Positions 51,377-61,535 of a stretch of 64,000 nt of DNA are shown piece by piece; positions within the stretch are counted from its first letter, which is position 1; the number at the start of each line of letters is the position of its first letter. The DNA comes from Psychrobacillus sp. FSL K6-4046. Its GTDB lineage: Bacteria; Bacillota; Bacilli; Bacillales_A; Planococcaceae. The DNA lies in assembly GCF_038624605.1 (NCBI RefSeq), contig NZ_CP152020.1:2907312-2971311 (forward strand), read 5' to 3'. Made by a program: the position numbers and the translations under genes. The notes beneath the pieces were generated by a model that was not told the origin of the DNA, did no database searches, and saw only the letters and a program-made list of their open reading frames with translations.

Positions 51377-51498
51377 CCTTGTTTTTTTATTTTCTTTTTA
51401 GCCGCTAGGTTCTACAAAATAGACGAACTAACGACATGAAAGTTTCTTCAATTAATGATTATACTATAAAACTAGCTTAGTAACCAAATTTAATATAA

Positions 51499-51545
51499 AG
51501 AAAGAAAAGACTGACTTTTCGCTTTAGTATGAGCAAAAATCAGTC
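51499..51545 (-). terminator. Intrinsic terminator of the 131-residue protein gene
   Basis: GACTGA (51509-51514) pairs with TCAGTC (51540-51545), with an inner TTTTCGCT/AGCAAAAA stem. On the minus strand it is followed by TTTTCTTTC. Confidence 0.7.
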
Positions 51546-51587
51546 CTTTCTATTCTTGTAAAAAGCTTTATTTTTTCTAGTACTATA

Positions 51588-51983
51588 TTAGGAGAACTCA
51601 GGCCAGTTGACTTGTAAACTGTCTCCCTCAATCTTTTCTAAAGTACGGTACTTAAAGGGAAGCATTTCTTGCATTTCTGGTTCCTCTAACAAGATCTCTA
51701 AAGGTAATAGGCTAAAGCTATCTTCTTCCTCTTGAATCATATAAGCCCCTACTACCTTACCATTTTCCTTCATGTTAATTCGCATAAAAGCCGGAAAATA
51801 TAAGTTATTATTTGATTGAATAATAGAGGATGCAAGCACTATATCTTTACCGTCTTGAACTATGGAATCCTGTTCAATTTTCTCAAAAACCTTTGCTGCC
51901 CAAGCCTGTCTTTTATAGAATCCTACTATTTTCTGAGCATTTCCTACTAGATTGTTTTCTTTCTCTTTTTCTTCCGAAGCCAT
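51588..51983 (-). CDS. Uncharacterised cytosolic protein
   Basis: I do not recognise this 131-residue protein. It is acidic, has no signal or membrane segment, and has a lysine/glutamate-rich N-terminus followed by alternating beta-like stretches (LYFPAFMRINMKENGKVVGAY, then SFSLLPLEILLEEPEM). The ATG at 51983 has GGAGGGAAATAC upstream and is clearly better than the frame's first ATG at 52007. It has its own terminator, so it seems to be a separate transcript between the polysaccharide and secreted-protein genes. Confidence 0.75.
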   Translation of the reverse strand: MASEEKEKENNLVGNAQKIVGFYKRQAWAAKVFEKIEQDSIVQDGKDIVLASSIIQSNNNLYFPAFMRINMKENGKVVGAYMIQEEEDSFSLLPLEILLEEPEMQEMLPFKYRTLEKIEGDSLQVNWPEFS

Positions 51984-52072
51984 GTATTTCCCTCCAAAGT
52001 TTACCAAAATCCATACTTATTACGTTATCATACATTAAATCGCTTCGCAACACCTACTACTATATACTCATT

Positions 52073-54583
52073 TTAGTCTTTATAAATAGCTTGAATGTCA
52101 TCAATGATGATTTCACCATTTGCTTTTTTAGCATTTTCTGTTTGCATATAACGGACAGGAAGATCCATTTTCAATGGATAAGAAAGTCCAGCAGGAACAT
52201 TCGCTGTAACAAATCTCCAATCGGTCCAAGTTACATTTTTATCAAAGTCCAATTGAACCGTTTTACCAGTAGCATCAACTACTTGAGATCTTAACCAGTT
52301 ACCTTTACCGTCACCTTTAACCCACATTCCTATTTTCTTTAACGGTGTGCTAATTGTAAGGTTCGTTTTAGCATTAATATAAGCTCCTGAAGTACCAGTC
52401 GTGTCTTTAAAATCATAGGTTAACTTGATAGCCTTTGACCCATCTCTATCATTAGCAACGGACGTCACGGAAACACTTTTAGCTTTGTCACTAGTAGCCT
52501 CATAGTTAAAGATACCTTTGTTAAATGACTCTAAAATAGTTGGTGCGACCTCACCTACAATGACAGGAATAGTTAAAGACTTATTTCCGTATTTTACATT
52601 AATCGTTCCAATTCCATCTTTGTTTGGTGCTGTGTACTTACCATTCGCTTGAACAGTACCTACAGTACTACTAAATGTAAATGCACTAGCATCCGTTAAA
52701 ACTGCTTGTCCATTTTTAATCCCACTTACGGAAAGCTGAACGGCTTGCCCTTTCGCTAATTGCAAATAATTTTCAGATGCTTTAATACTGTCTATCGTGT
52801 TTGTTACTCTCAACTGTATATTAGTAGTCTTACCTTCATAAGTAACCATTCCTGCATAAGTCCCTGGTTTTGCATTGACAACCTGCTTACCATTTACAGT
52901 AGACAATATAGTAGAAGTAACTTTTCCATTTCCTGAAATTGCAACTGGGTTCATATACTGGTCAATCCCTTTTACAGGAACTGATAGATTCGTATAGGTC
53001 GCCCCTTGAAATACTTCAAGTACGTTAGATGCTGGAGAAATAGTTACCGCAGGACCTGTTTTATACGTACTCACAAAGAGTAGTGAGTTGGCTACCGAGC
53101 GCTCGTATCCATCGGAAGGAGTATTGGCTACCGTCACTTTTGTGTTACCAAGCTCTCTTACTACTACCGTAGAGGAACCACCACCATCAAAGGTCATCGC
53201 ATAGTTAGCTCCAAGATCTTTCATCAGCTTTGCAGTATTTTGTAAGGAAAGCCCCTTACTTTGAGTAGTTCTTCCATCAATTACAGCAGTGAATAGACTA
53301 CCATCTTTTCGAACTCCAACAGCTGTTCTTGGTGCAACACCTGCTACTTTAATCGTTTGTAGTACTCCGTTTTTTACTAAATGATATCTACCACTTACAG
53401 CCTCTCGAACATCATTCCATTCGGCTGGAGTAAATTTAGTAGATATTTCAATTTGGTCACCTACATTAATTCCCTTTAGGAAATCGCTAGCAAAATGATG
53501 ACCTGACAAAATAATTTCATTCGTATTTAAAGCAGCATTTCCAACACCAGATATCACTTCGGTAACCGTACCAGCAAGTGTTTCACCACCGTTTAGCTTA
53601 CCTGAGTCGATTTTCACACGTACTTCTGTGCCAAGCTCGTTAGTGCTTGTTGTTGGAGCAAAGTCTCTAGTATAGACAACTAGATGATCTGCTAATCTTT
53701 TTCTATTAACCGAATTAATAGGATAGGATGTCCCATTTACAGAAAGGTTCATAGAAACTTGAGGTGCACCAATGATAGCTTTCTTATTAGAAGTAATCCC
53801 AAGTACAGCTAAGTCGCTTAACGCAGTTTGCGGTGTAGCTACAATAGATCCATCAATCATCATTAAATCTACTGGCTGACCTGTTTTATCAAAATAATCG
53901 CCGTTAACGCCTGCTACGACATGATAAGAATCATTTTGCGGAACACTATTTGCTTGTGAGGAAGTTGTTTCAAACCCAACTACTTGATCCTTCGCAAGCT
54001 CTGCCTTCATTTGAATATTGGAAGTTTTTCCATCATAGTCAATGACAAAAAGCTTTTGAGCCCCTAGTGCCCCATCAATGTCTATCAGTTTTTTTCTTAC
54101 TCCGGGAGCAATTTGAGTAATAGCCTGAGCAGCTACTTTACCAATGGATAGAGTAGGGATAGCTTCTTTTGGAAATAAGTTAGAAGCAGGAGTACCTACA
54201 GGGGGGGTAACTGTTGACCCACCCTGAGCATTCTCCAATTCTCGAAGCTTAGCTTTAGACGGTGTTTTATAATCGACATACCCCGCCATTTTAGTAATAT
54301 ACATTCCGCCACCAAGCCCATATTGTCCACCATAAAGATTGTCATAGCGATAGACACGGTATTGCTCTCCTGGTTTTAGAATTCTCTCAAATACTAAACC
54401 ATCTGATGTTCGTTTCCATAGGTTGATCGGTTTTACTACTTTAATTTTTCCCACTTGACCTGGAACCATTAAAATACCGTCCCAATACACTTTCGTTGCT
54501 TGCGCTTCTACTTGACTTGGTTGGAATAGTGAACTCGTGACCACTGCAAAAACGACAACAAGGTATAGCAATTTTCGTTTCAT
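52073..54583 (-). CDS. Secreted phosphodiester glycosidase (NAGPA domain) protein
   Basis: This 836-residue exported protein has a signal peptide (1-28) and an N-terminal domain (about 30-118) also found in the CAP protein at 27765-28934. The NAGPA domain spans about 150-500, with VAGVNGDYFD, GVRKDGSLFTAVIDGR and FDGGGSSTVVV motifs. An Ig-like/Big segment (about 510-690) and a C-terminal carbohydrate-binding-like domain follow. NAGPA domains cleave sugar-1-phosphodiesters, so wall-polymer linkages are possible targets. The target is inferred. AAGGAG precedes the ATG. Confidence 0.88.
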   Translation of the reverse strand: MKRKLLYLVVVFAVVTSSLFQPSQVEAQATKVYWDGILMVPGQVGKIKVVKPINLWKRTSDGLVFERILKPGEQYRVYRYDNLYGGQYGLGGGMYITKMAGYVDYKTPSKAKLRELENAQGGSTVTPPVGTPASNLFPKEAIPTLSIGKVAAQAITQIAPGVRKKLIDIDGALGAQKLFVIDYDGKTSNIQMKAELAKDQVVGFETTSSQANSVPQNDSYHVVAGVNGDYFDKTGQPVDLMMIDGSIVATPQTALSDLAVLGITSNKKAIIGAPQVSMNLSVNGTSYPINSVNRKRLADHLVVYTRDFAPTTSTNELGTEVRVKIDSGKLNGGETLAGTVTEVISGVGNAALNTNEIILSGHHFASDFLKGINVGDQIEISTKFTPAEWNDVREAVSGRYHLVKNGVLQTIKVAGVAPRTAVGVRKDGSLFTAVIDGRTTQSKGLSLQNTAKLMKDLGANYAMTFDGGGSSTVVVRELGNTKVTVANTPSDGYERSVANSLLFVSTYKTGPAVTISPASNVLEVFQGATYTNLSVPVKGIDQYMNPVAISGNGKVTSTILSTVNGKQVVNAKPGTYAGMVTYEGKTTNIQLRVTNTIDSIKASENYLQLAKGQAVQLSVSGIKNGQAVLTDASAFTFSSTVGTVQANGKYTAPNKDGIGTINVKYGNKSLTIPVIVGEVAPTILESFNKGIFNYEATSDKAKSVSVTSVANDRDGSKAIKLTYDFKDTTGTSGAYINAKTNLTISTPLKKIGMWVKGDGKGNWLRSQVVDATGKTVQLDFDKNVTWTDWRFVTANVPAGLSYPLKMDLPVRYMQTENAKKANGEIIIDDIQAIYKD

Positions 54584-54598
54584 TTAATTAAATCTCCT

Positions 54599-56929
54599 TC
54601 ATTTCCCAGCTGATTCAGCTTGTTTTCCACGATTTTTCTCAATCGTGTATCTCCATAGATTACTTCCATCGTAGTAATAGAGGTTACCGTTTAAGTCCTG
54701 TTCTAGTCCATAAACTCCTTTATCTTTTAACCATTCAACTTTTAAACTATCTTTTGTTACACGGAACAACTTACCTTCAACACTTCCATAAATGTAACCA
54801 TCTACACCCTCTAATATTTGTGCATTACGGAATCGACCTGATATTAATGGTAATAACTCAACTGTCTCGATATCAGTCCATTCATCCTTGTATTTAAAGA
54901 GCTTTCCATCAGCCATTCCCCACACATAATTCTCTTTATCTACTATTAAACTAGTAATCATACTTGAACTAAATGGTAGGTGAATATATTTTTTTGCCTC
55001 TGGATTAAAACGATCAAAATAGAACAGTCTTGCTCCTCTAGGATTTACTTGTTGGTTGGCATGGATCGATGTACCACCGAATACTTGAGTTCCTCTGCTT
55101 ACTAAAGAAACAATGCTTTGGTTATAAATATAATCCTCATAAATCTCTGTTTTTTTAGTAGAAGTATCATAAAAAACTAATGCCCCTCCACCAACGCTAG
55201 TATCAGGTAGAGTACCAAGAATAATCTCTTTTCCTTTATTATAAGGTGCAACTGCTGTAGAACGTTCTTGCCCATGTGAGCTCATTCTAATTACTTCAGC
55301 AGGATTTCCAACTCCCCACGGAATCGAACGATCATATACTAATAATCTAGCTAGAGGATAGGCTCCAATATAAAGCTTGTTATTTATCTCAAACATAGAC
55401 TCCACTTGGCTTATATTACGATATAATTCCTTGTTCCCCGTTGCTACGTTGTATACGCCAAGGCCACCTGACATATAACCATTTGCATAAATATGTTTAC
55501 CATCTGAGCTAGATGCTAAAGTGTAAAGCTCAACCGGCTGCTCCGGCAAGTTAAAGTTATGATATTGTAACTCTCCTGTTTGTGGATTGTATTCAAAAAT
55601 TTGACCTAGGTTATCAACCATACCTGATAAAATCCATTCCTTTGGCTCCTCCAAAGTTTCTTCTGAAGGATCATTACCATTAGGATTTTCTTTCAAAGGC
55701 GGTACTATTATTGGCGAGGCAGGGTTTGGAACGATAATCTCTGTATTTTTTACACCAGATTCTACTTTAGGTGCAGTAACTGCGCCTGGAACAGTATTTT
55801 CACTTTCATCCCCTGTTCCTTCCTCGTTCGGAAGCTTAGGATTCTTTACGATAAAGTCTAGATTAATAGCTTCCGTTCCTTTAGGCAGATAAACACCAAG
55901 TTCGGTATGCATCTTTGTCTCGAACTCATATTTAATCAATTGTTGCCCTTTTGTATAGTAAATCCCCTCTCCATTTGGAGAAACTGCTGATACAGTTTTA
56001 GAGCTCAATTCAAATTCATCCACTATTTTAAGTGTTTTACGGTCAAAAATAACAGCCATATTTGAAGGATGTAATCTAGCAATAATATAATTATCCGTTA
56101 AAACTAAGTCCTGTGCATATTTTTCAGACATGTATTTTGCTGGCAAAAATGAAGTGAAATTTTTTGTGTTCGGCTTTTTTACTAATAAATCCATTGGAGA
56201 ACCAATAGAAACGTAAATTTCATCTTTATCTTCATCAGCAACGATAGCTTTCACGAATTCTTTTCGTTTTCGAATTTGACCAAATTCCTCTATTTCTTTT
56301 GTTTCTGTATCAAATGCTACTAACGAACCACCATAAGCCGAACCTGCATACACTTTATTGCCGGATACGATTAAATCTTGAATAGATGTATCACTCTTAT
56401 TGGAAAAAATCGCTCCATGCTTTTCAAATACTTCCTCGTTCGGATCATAGCTATAAAGTACGCTCGATACTGATCCACCAACCCATAGCTTCCCATTTTC
56501 ATCTACATCCAAGCCCCATGCACTTTTCGAATCTTCTAACGTAAACGTATGTAAGATTTCTTTAGACGTATAATCCACGACAACAAGTGCCGCTGGAGAG
56601 CCATGCATGATGTAGTAAATAAAATAGTCGCCCTCGTTATTTGCTGCAATTTTAGAGGATACAGCGGAAGCTTTAAAAATCATTGGTCCTAAATTTTCGT
56701 AGCCTTCCTCAATTACTTCTTCTACTGGCTTTTCTTCTATTATATCGTCCAGCCATTCCTCCGAGTTATCGACCTCTAGATTTTCTTCGACAACATCTTT
56801 AATACCTTCTATTCCTTGTTGCTCTTTTACTTCTACCATTGGCTTTTTGACTATCTCTTCTGCATGAACACTACTCATCGGCGCTGCTAAAACCATAGCA
56901 AGCATTGCTGTACTAATTTTTTTCAACAT
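54599..56929 (-). CDS. Secreted beta-propeller-like protein
   Basis: This 776-residue protein has a signal peptide (1-23, ending SVHAE), an acidic linker (about 25-75) and two blocks of repeated four-stranded-type motifs (about 80-350 and 420-770), for example LWVGGSVSSVLYSYDPN and VYAGSAYGGSLVAFDT, each resembling NHL/WD propeller blades. A proline-rich linker lies at about 360-420. Function and ligand are unknown. The ATG at 56929 follows AAGGGG and opens a good signal peptide; the longest frame adds 21 residues. It lies 15 bp after the NAGPA gene and is divergent from secA2. Confidence 0.8.
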   Translation of the reverse strand: MLKKISTAMLAMVLAAPMSSVHAEEIVKKPMVEVKEQQGIEGIKDVVEENLEVDNSEEWLDDIIEEKPVEEVIEEGYENLGPMIFKASAVSSKIAANNEGDYFIYYIMHGSPAALVVVDYTSKEILHTFTLEDSKSAWGLDVDENGKLWVGGSVSSVLYSYDPNEEVFEKHGAIFSNKSDTSIQDLIVSGNKVYAGSAYGGSLVAFDTETKEIEEFGQIRKRKEFVKAIVADEDKDEIYVSIGSPMDLLVKKPNTKNFTSFLPAKYMSEKYAQDLVLTDNYIIARLHPSNMAVIFDRKTLKIVDEFELSSKTVSAVSPNGEGIYYTKGQQLIKYEFETKMHTELGVYLPKGTEAINLDFIVKNPKLPNEEGTGDESENTVPGAVTAPKVESGVKNTEIIVPNPASPIIVPPLKENPNGNDPSEETLEEPKEWILSGMVDNLGQIFEYNPQTGELQYHNFNLPEQPVELYTLASSSDGKHIYANGYMSGGLGVYNVATGNKELYRNISQVESMFEINNKLYIGAYPLARLLVYDRSIPWGVGNPAEVIRMSSHGQERSTAVAPYNKGKEIILGTLPDTSVGGGALVFYDTSTKKTEIYEDYIYNQSIVSLVSRGTQVFGGTSIHANQQVNPRGARLFYFDRFNPEAKKYIHLPFSSSMITSLIVDKENYVWGMADGKLFKYKDEWTDIETVELLPLISGRFRNAQILEGVDGYIYGSVEGKLFRVTKDSLKVEWLKDKGVYGLEQDLNGNLYYYDGSNLWRYTIEKNRGKQAESAGK

Positions 56930-57048
56930 TCTAACCCCTTTCATATCTATACTAACTTTAACATGATATGGAAACTTTTTAAATATAATCATGTAACTAA
57001 ATTGTAATCATAGCTATTTATATAGTAAATGCTACCACTTATGTTTCA

Positions 57049-57057
57049 TGATATAAT
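57049..57057 (+). promoter_or_regulatory. Extended -10 promoter of secA2
   Basis: TGATATAAT is a perfect extended -10 element (TGnTATAAT). No -35 hexamer is recognisable 16-18 bp upstream, which extended -10 promoters tolerate. Transcription would begin near 57064, 25 bp before the ATG. Confidence 0.6.
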
Positions 57058-57088
57058 AGTATTGGAAATAAAAGATAGGAGATTAGAC

Positions 57089-59449
57089 ATGTTACAATCT
57101 ATTAAAAAAATGATTTCAGGAGAAGTCATAGAGCTAAACCAGCTAAAAAAAATTGTAAATAAAATAAATGCCCTAGAAGATTCATTCACTCAAAAAAATG
57201 ATGCAGAGCTACAAGCATATACAAATACTTTTCGTGAGAAGCTTAACGAGGGAATATCACCAGAGGAGTTAATTATTGAAGCATTTGCTGTCGTTCGAGA
57301 AGCCTCTAAACGTGTGCTTGGAATGAGACATTATGATTCTCAGTTGATGGGAGGGGCTGTTCTAACACAATCTCAAATTGCACAAATGCAAACGGGAGAA
57401 GGTAAAACGTTAGTGGCTACCCTACCAGCTTACGTGATGGCTGCTTACGGAAAAGGAACACATATCATTACCGCGAACGAATACTTGGCTACTCGAGATT
57501 ATGAACAAATGAAGCCCCTTTTTGAATTTCTTGGTCTTTCCGTTGGACTTAATGTAGCTGGACTGGAAAAAGAGGAAAAGCAAGCTGCTTACCTTTGTGA
57601 TATTACATACGGAACAGGGACAGAGTTTGGTTTCGACTATTTAAGAGACCATATGATCCAACGAGAAGATGAGCTCGTACAAAGACCGCTTTTCTACGCA
57701 TTAATCGATGAAGTAGATAGCATTTTAATAGACGAAGCAAGGACACCTTTAATCATTGCAGGTAAGTCTAACGCAAGCTTAAATCTCTTCCCTGTGATGC
57801 AGATGGTAGTAGAATCGTTTGAGGATAAAAGAGAATACGATTATTACCCAGAAACAAAACAAATTGTATTGTTAGATGAAGGTGCAGATCGTCTAGAAGA
57901 GGCCTTTGGAATCGATAATGTATATGATCGCGAACATAGAGAGTTTCTTCATATAGCAATGCAGACGCTTCGCGCAAAAGTAGTTATGAGAAAAGATGTC
58001 GACTATATTGTGAAGGACGATAAAATACAAATCGTTGATCAGTATACAGGACGTATAATGGAAGGCAGAACATATAGCGATGGCCTTCATCAAGCAATAG
58101 AGGCTAAAGAGAAGGTTTCGATCAAAGAAGAGAACAATACACAGGCATCTGTTACCATTCAACATTATTTCCGTTTGTATAGTCATATCTCTGGAATGAC
58201 TGGCAGTGCTATGCCTTCACGCGATGAATTTTGGGAGACTTATAATTTAAGAGTCACAGAGATTCCTACGAACAAACCAAACAAGCGAATTGATATGGAG
58301 ACTGTTGTCTATTTATCTTCTGAAGATAAAATGAAGAAAATTGTTGCTGAAACTAAAAAGCACCACGAAGTTGGGCGTCCTGTTTTAATTGGGACAACCT
58401 CTATAGAGCAATCAGAGAAGCTATCCAATTTCTTTAAAGAGGAAGGCTTGAAACACAATATTTTAAATGCTAAAACAGAGGAAGATGAAGCAGAGCTTAT
58501 TTCTAATGCAGGTCAAATGCATAAAATTATGCTAGCTACTAATATGGCAGGCCGAGGAACGGATATCCTTTTAGGCGAAGGTGTAGCAGAGCTTGGTGGT
58601 TTGCATATTATCGGGACCGAGCTTCACAGTAGTGCTCGTATTGATATGCAATTACGGGGACGTAGTGGTCGCCAAGGTGACCCAGGCAGCACACAGTTTA
58701 TCGTCTCCTTAGACGATGAACTATTCTACTACTATGATGAAGAAGAATTCGCTAAGTATAAAAAGAAAGTAAAAACAGATGAGAGTGGTTTAATAATTTC
58801 CCCTAACCCAACTAAATTTGTTTACAATGTACAAAAGGTTATTGAAGGAATGCATTTCTCAAGTAGATCACACTTATTAAAATTAGATGATGTAAACAAT
58901 GATCAACAAAAAGTGATTTATAATTATCGTGAAAAAGCATTGAAACTGGAAAACATGCAATCACTCATTCAAATTGCTATACAGGAACGCTTAAATTACT
59001 TCTTAAAGGATATGTTAGAAATGGATGCTGCGGGAGAAGCTGCTTTGCACCAGGAAGTGATTGATGAAATTAAAATAATCGGCACGCTTACTACCACGGA
59101 GCCAATCGATTACTCTAACTTCACTGCGGAAAGTAAGGAACAATTACAAAAGGAACTAAATGTTGTTTACCGAATGGCACTAGATGAACTAGAGAATGAT
59201 GTAGATGAAGATACTTGGAAGGACATCCAAAGCATTTACATTGAAACGCTAGATAGATACTGGATTTCTCATTTAGGAAACTTACACCACTTGAGAGAAG
59301 GTATTTCCGTTCGCGGCTACGGACAAGAAGATCCTTATAGACTATATTCATTTGATGCATTAGACATGTTCAATAACATGCTTAACGCCTTTTTCCGAGA
59401 TATCAGCCGCTACTTTCTACAGGTTAATAGCTCTAAAGCGGAAGAATAA
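57089..59449 (+). CDS. secA2: Accessory preprotein translocase ATPase SecA2
   Basis: This 786-residue SecA-family motor has Walker A QTGEGKTLVATL, DEVDSILIDEARTPLI, the ATNMAGRGTDILLG and QLRGRSGRQGDPG motor motifs and a HWISHL-like RYWISHLGNLHHLREGISVRGYGQEDP scaffold end. It stops without the cysteine-rich zinc tail of housekeeping SecA and is about 50 residues shorter, as SecA2 proteins are. In Bacillus anthracis SecA2 exports S-layer proteins. Divergent large secreted proteins may be its substrates. The ATG at 57089 follows AGGAG; the longer frame adds 20 residues through the promoter. Confidence 0.92.
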   Translation: MLQSIKKMISGEVIELNQLKKIVNKINALEDSFTQKNDAELQAYTNTFREKLNEGISPEELIIEAFAVVREASKRVLGMRHYDSQLMGGAVLTQSQIAQMQTGEGKTLVATLPAYVMAAYGKGTHIITANEYLATRDYEQMKPLFEFLGLSVGLNVAGLEKEEKQAAYLCDITYGTGTEFGFDYLRDHMIQREDELVQRPLFYALIDEVDSILIDEARTPLIIAGKSNASLNLFPVMQMVVESFEDKREYDYYPETKQIVLLDEGADRLEEAFGIDNVYDREHREFLHIAMQTLRAKVVMRKDVDYIVKDDKIQIVDQYTGRIMEGRTYSDGLHQAIEAKEKVSIKEENNTQASVTIQHYFRLYSHISGMTGSAMPSRDEFWETYNLRVTEIPTNKPNKRIDMETVVYLSSEDKMKKIVAETKKHHEVGRPVLIGTTSIEQSEKLSNFFKEEGLKHNILNAKTEEDEAELISNAGQMHKIMLATNMAGRGTDILLGEGVAELGGLHIIGTELHSSARIDMQLRGRSGRQGDPGSTQFIVSLDDELFYYYDEEEFAKYKKKVKTDESGLIISPNPTKFVYNVQKVIEGMHFSSRSHLLKLDDVNNDQQKVIYNYREKALKLENMQSLIQIAIQERLNYFLKDMLEMDAAGEAALHQEVIDEIKIIGTLTTTEPIDYSNFTAESKEQLQKELNVVYRMALDELENDVDEDTWKDIQSIYIETLDRYWISHLGNLHHLREGISVRGYGQEDPYRLYSFDALDMFNNMLNAFFRDISRYFLQVNSSKAEE

Positions 59450-59471
59450 TAAAGACAGATTTCAACTAAAG

Positions 59472-59521
59472 ACTGCAGCTATTGCTCAGGTTATTTCCCC
59501 TGAGCTTGCTGCAGTTTTTTT
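59472..59521 (+). terminator. Intrinsic terminator of secA2
   Basis: ACTGCAGC (59472-59479) pairs with GCTGCAGT (59508-59515), with an inner CTCAGG/CCTGAG stem, followed by a run of eight T. Confidence 0.92.
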
Positions 59522-59598
59522 ATTGTTCTTTTATCCCATCATTTACCTAGTAATAAAACTAGAAAAAGATAAAGGTGTTATTCCCGCTTTCTTACGAT

Positions 59599-59633
59599 AA
59601 AAAACAAGGGTAACAGGTACTGTTATCCTTGTT
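59599..59633 (-). terminator. Intrinsic terminator of the chemoreceptor gene
   Basis: AACAAGGGTAACAG pairs with CTGTTATCCTTGTT around GTA. On the minus strand the stem is followed by a strong T-run (TTTTTTATCG). Confidence 0.88.
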
Positions 59634-59669
59634 TATTTTGAATAAATACTATTCGAACACATTTATCTC

Positions 59670-61403
59670 TTATTTGAACCTCGATACCAAGTCATGCATG
59701 TTTTCAGCTTCCTGTTGAAGTTGAAGGGCTGAATTCATAATAGAATTAATAGCATTGTTCTGCTCTTCAATTGAGGCATTCATTTGCTCTGTTGCTGCTG
59801 CAGACTCCTCTGCAACGGCTGCAATATTAGATATCGCCCCTACAACCACTTCTCTATTAGAATACATGATATTCATCTCTTCATTTAAATAAATAAGTTC
59901 TTCTTTTATTTGTTGAATGGATTTAGTCAACTCCATGAATGATTGTTTAGTATATTCAACTGAATCCATTTGTTCATTTGAAATCGATTGAGTTTCCGTC
60001 ATTTGAATTTCTGCTAAACGTGTGTCCTGCTCAATTTGCTTTAAAAGATTACGTACACTATCTGTAGCTACCTGAGTACCTTCTGATAGCTTCCTTACCT
60101 CCTCTGCTACTACCGCAAATCCTTTTCCATGCTCTCCTGCCCTTGCAGCTTCGATACTTGCATTTAAAGCAAGTAAATTGGTTTGGGCAGATATATCATT
60201 AATGGTCTGAACAATTTGAGATATCTGTCCCATTCGATTAGTAAGTTGAGTAAAAGTAGCCTGTAGGACATCCATCACTGCTTGCAATCTATCAGTATTT
60301 GTAGTTAAGGTATTTATGTTAGATAAACCATTTTCTTGTACGCTTGTCATTTGACTAACCCCTACAATAATTTCATTATATTGCTTAAGTGTTTTCTCAA
60401 TAACTGTAGACAAATCATTTACTTTATCAGAAGCTACCTCTGCTTCCTCTGCTTGTATAACTGCACCTTTAGAGATTTCTGTAATAACATGTGAAATTTC
60501 ATCAGCAGCTGCCGTAGTTTCTTCTATTACAGCACTCAGCACCTCGGAGGAGCCTCTCATATGGTCTGAAGATACTTTTGTTTGACTCACCATTTCCTCT
60601 AAACTATTCTTCATAGTATTCACATTTAATGCAAGCTGACCTAACTCATCCCTTGTTTCTATTGGTATCTCATTTCCACTAAGCTTTCCATCTGCTATAT
60701 CCGAGGTTAAAACCATAATCTTCTTTAAATAAGTTGTCATTTTTCTAGCAAAGTACCAAAACAGTACTAATCCTAACAGGAGCGCTATTAAAATCGTCAC
60801 AATGGTTGTAAATAACATAGTATGTGCGCCTTTATTAAAGTCCCTTTCGTATGTAGCTGCTACAATTATCCACCCCCAATTGGGATCCTCTATACTATAT
60901 GCAATTTTTGGTTCCACTTGAGCTTCGTCACTAGGAAGTGGCCAGTTATAAGACACGTACCCCCCACCATTTAATGCTTTTTCTATACTATCTCTTATAA
61001 AATACTGACCATCCTCCGACTGATTATCATATAAGTTTTCCCCTTCTAGACTAGGGTGTACTAATAAGTTGCCTTTATCATCCATAACATAATAATAGAA
61101 ATTCTTCCCGTAGGATGCCGGATTAGTGATTGAACGTTTATTGTCCTCCTTTAAAGGACCGATAATTTTATCTGCAACTCGTGCTTTTGCTTCTTCCATT
61201 GTTATAACGCCTTTTTCTACCTCTTTATTCAATTCATCAATTAAATCCAATATTGCATAGGTACCATTTTGAATCCCCATTTTCCCTAATTCATCTAATT
61301 CTTTTTTAGCTAACAAATAATTATTTAGGCCTAGTATTGATAAAGGTAGTAATATAACGATTAAAGCCAGAACTAAAAGTTTACTTTTTAAAGAACCACG
61401 CAT
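59670..61403 (-). CDS. Methyl-accepting chemotaxis protein with extracellular Cache domain
   Basis: This 577-residue receptor has a membrane segment at 8-30, a periplasm-facing Cache sensor at about 45-190 ([26 protein letters not shown] region), a second segment at about 197-217, a HAMP domain (218-272) and a signalling domain with the conserved tip [24 protein letters not shown]. The ligand is not evident; Cache domains bind organic acids and amino acids among others. An FNR/CRP-type palindrome sits at -41.5 of its likely promoter, so expression may respond to oxygen or redox state. Confidence 0.94.
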   Translation of the reverse strand: MRGSLKSKLLVLALIVILLPLSILGLNNYLLAKKELDELGKMGIQNGTYAILDLIDELNKEVEKGVITMEEAKARVADKIIGPLKEDNKRSITNPASYGKNFYYYVMDDKGNLLVHPSLEGENLYDNQSEDGQYFIRDSIEKALNGGGYVSYNWPLPSDEAQVEPKIAYSIEDPNWGWIIVAATYERDFNKGAHTMLFTTIVTILIALLLGLVLFWYFARKMTTYLKKIMVLTSDIADGKLSGNEIPIETRDELGQLALNVNTMKNSLEEMVSQTKVSSDHMRGSSEVLSAVIEETTAAADEISHVITEISKGAVIQAEEAEVASDKVNDLSTVIEKTLKQYNEIIVGVSQMTSVQENGLSNINTLTTNTDRLQAVMDVLQATFTQLTNRMGQISQIVQTINDISAQTNLLALNASIEAARAGEHGKGFAVVAEEVRKLSEGTQVATDSVRNLLKQIEQDTRLAEIQMTETQSISNEQMDSVEYTKQSFMELTKSIQQIKEELIYLNEEMNIMYSNREVVVGAISNIAAVAEESAAATEQMNASIEEQNNAINSIMNSALQLQQEAENMHDLVSRFK

Positions 61404-61428
61404 ATAAATAACACTCCCTTTTTGATTA

Positions 61429-61434
61429 ATTATA
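61429..61434 (-). promoter_or_regulatory. -10 element (TATAAT) of the chemoreceptor gene
   Basis: A perfect TATAAT on the minus strand lies 26 bp before the ATG. The -35 region is poor (TTTTTG at 16 bp spacing), as expected for an activator-dependent promoter. The likely start of transcription is about 61422. Confidence 0.6.
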
Positions 61435-61453
61435 CCTACAATATTTGTACAAA

Positions 61454-61473
61454 AATGTGATAATTATCACATT
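61454..61473. promoter_or_regulatory. FNR/CRP-type palindromic operator
   Basis: A perfect 20-bp palindrome with the core TGTGA-N6-TCACA. This equals the B. subtilis FNR consensus and the CRP half-sites. Its centre (61463.5) lies 41.5 bp from the predicted start at 61422, the class II activator position. Confidence 0.6.
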
Positions 61474-61535
61474 TAAGCATATAAATATCATTAATAATTT
61501 ATAAAATAATAAAAAGGGAATGAACAAAGTCTTAT

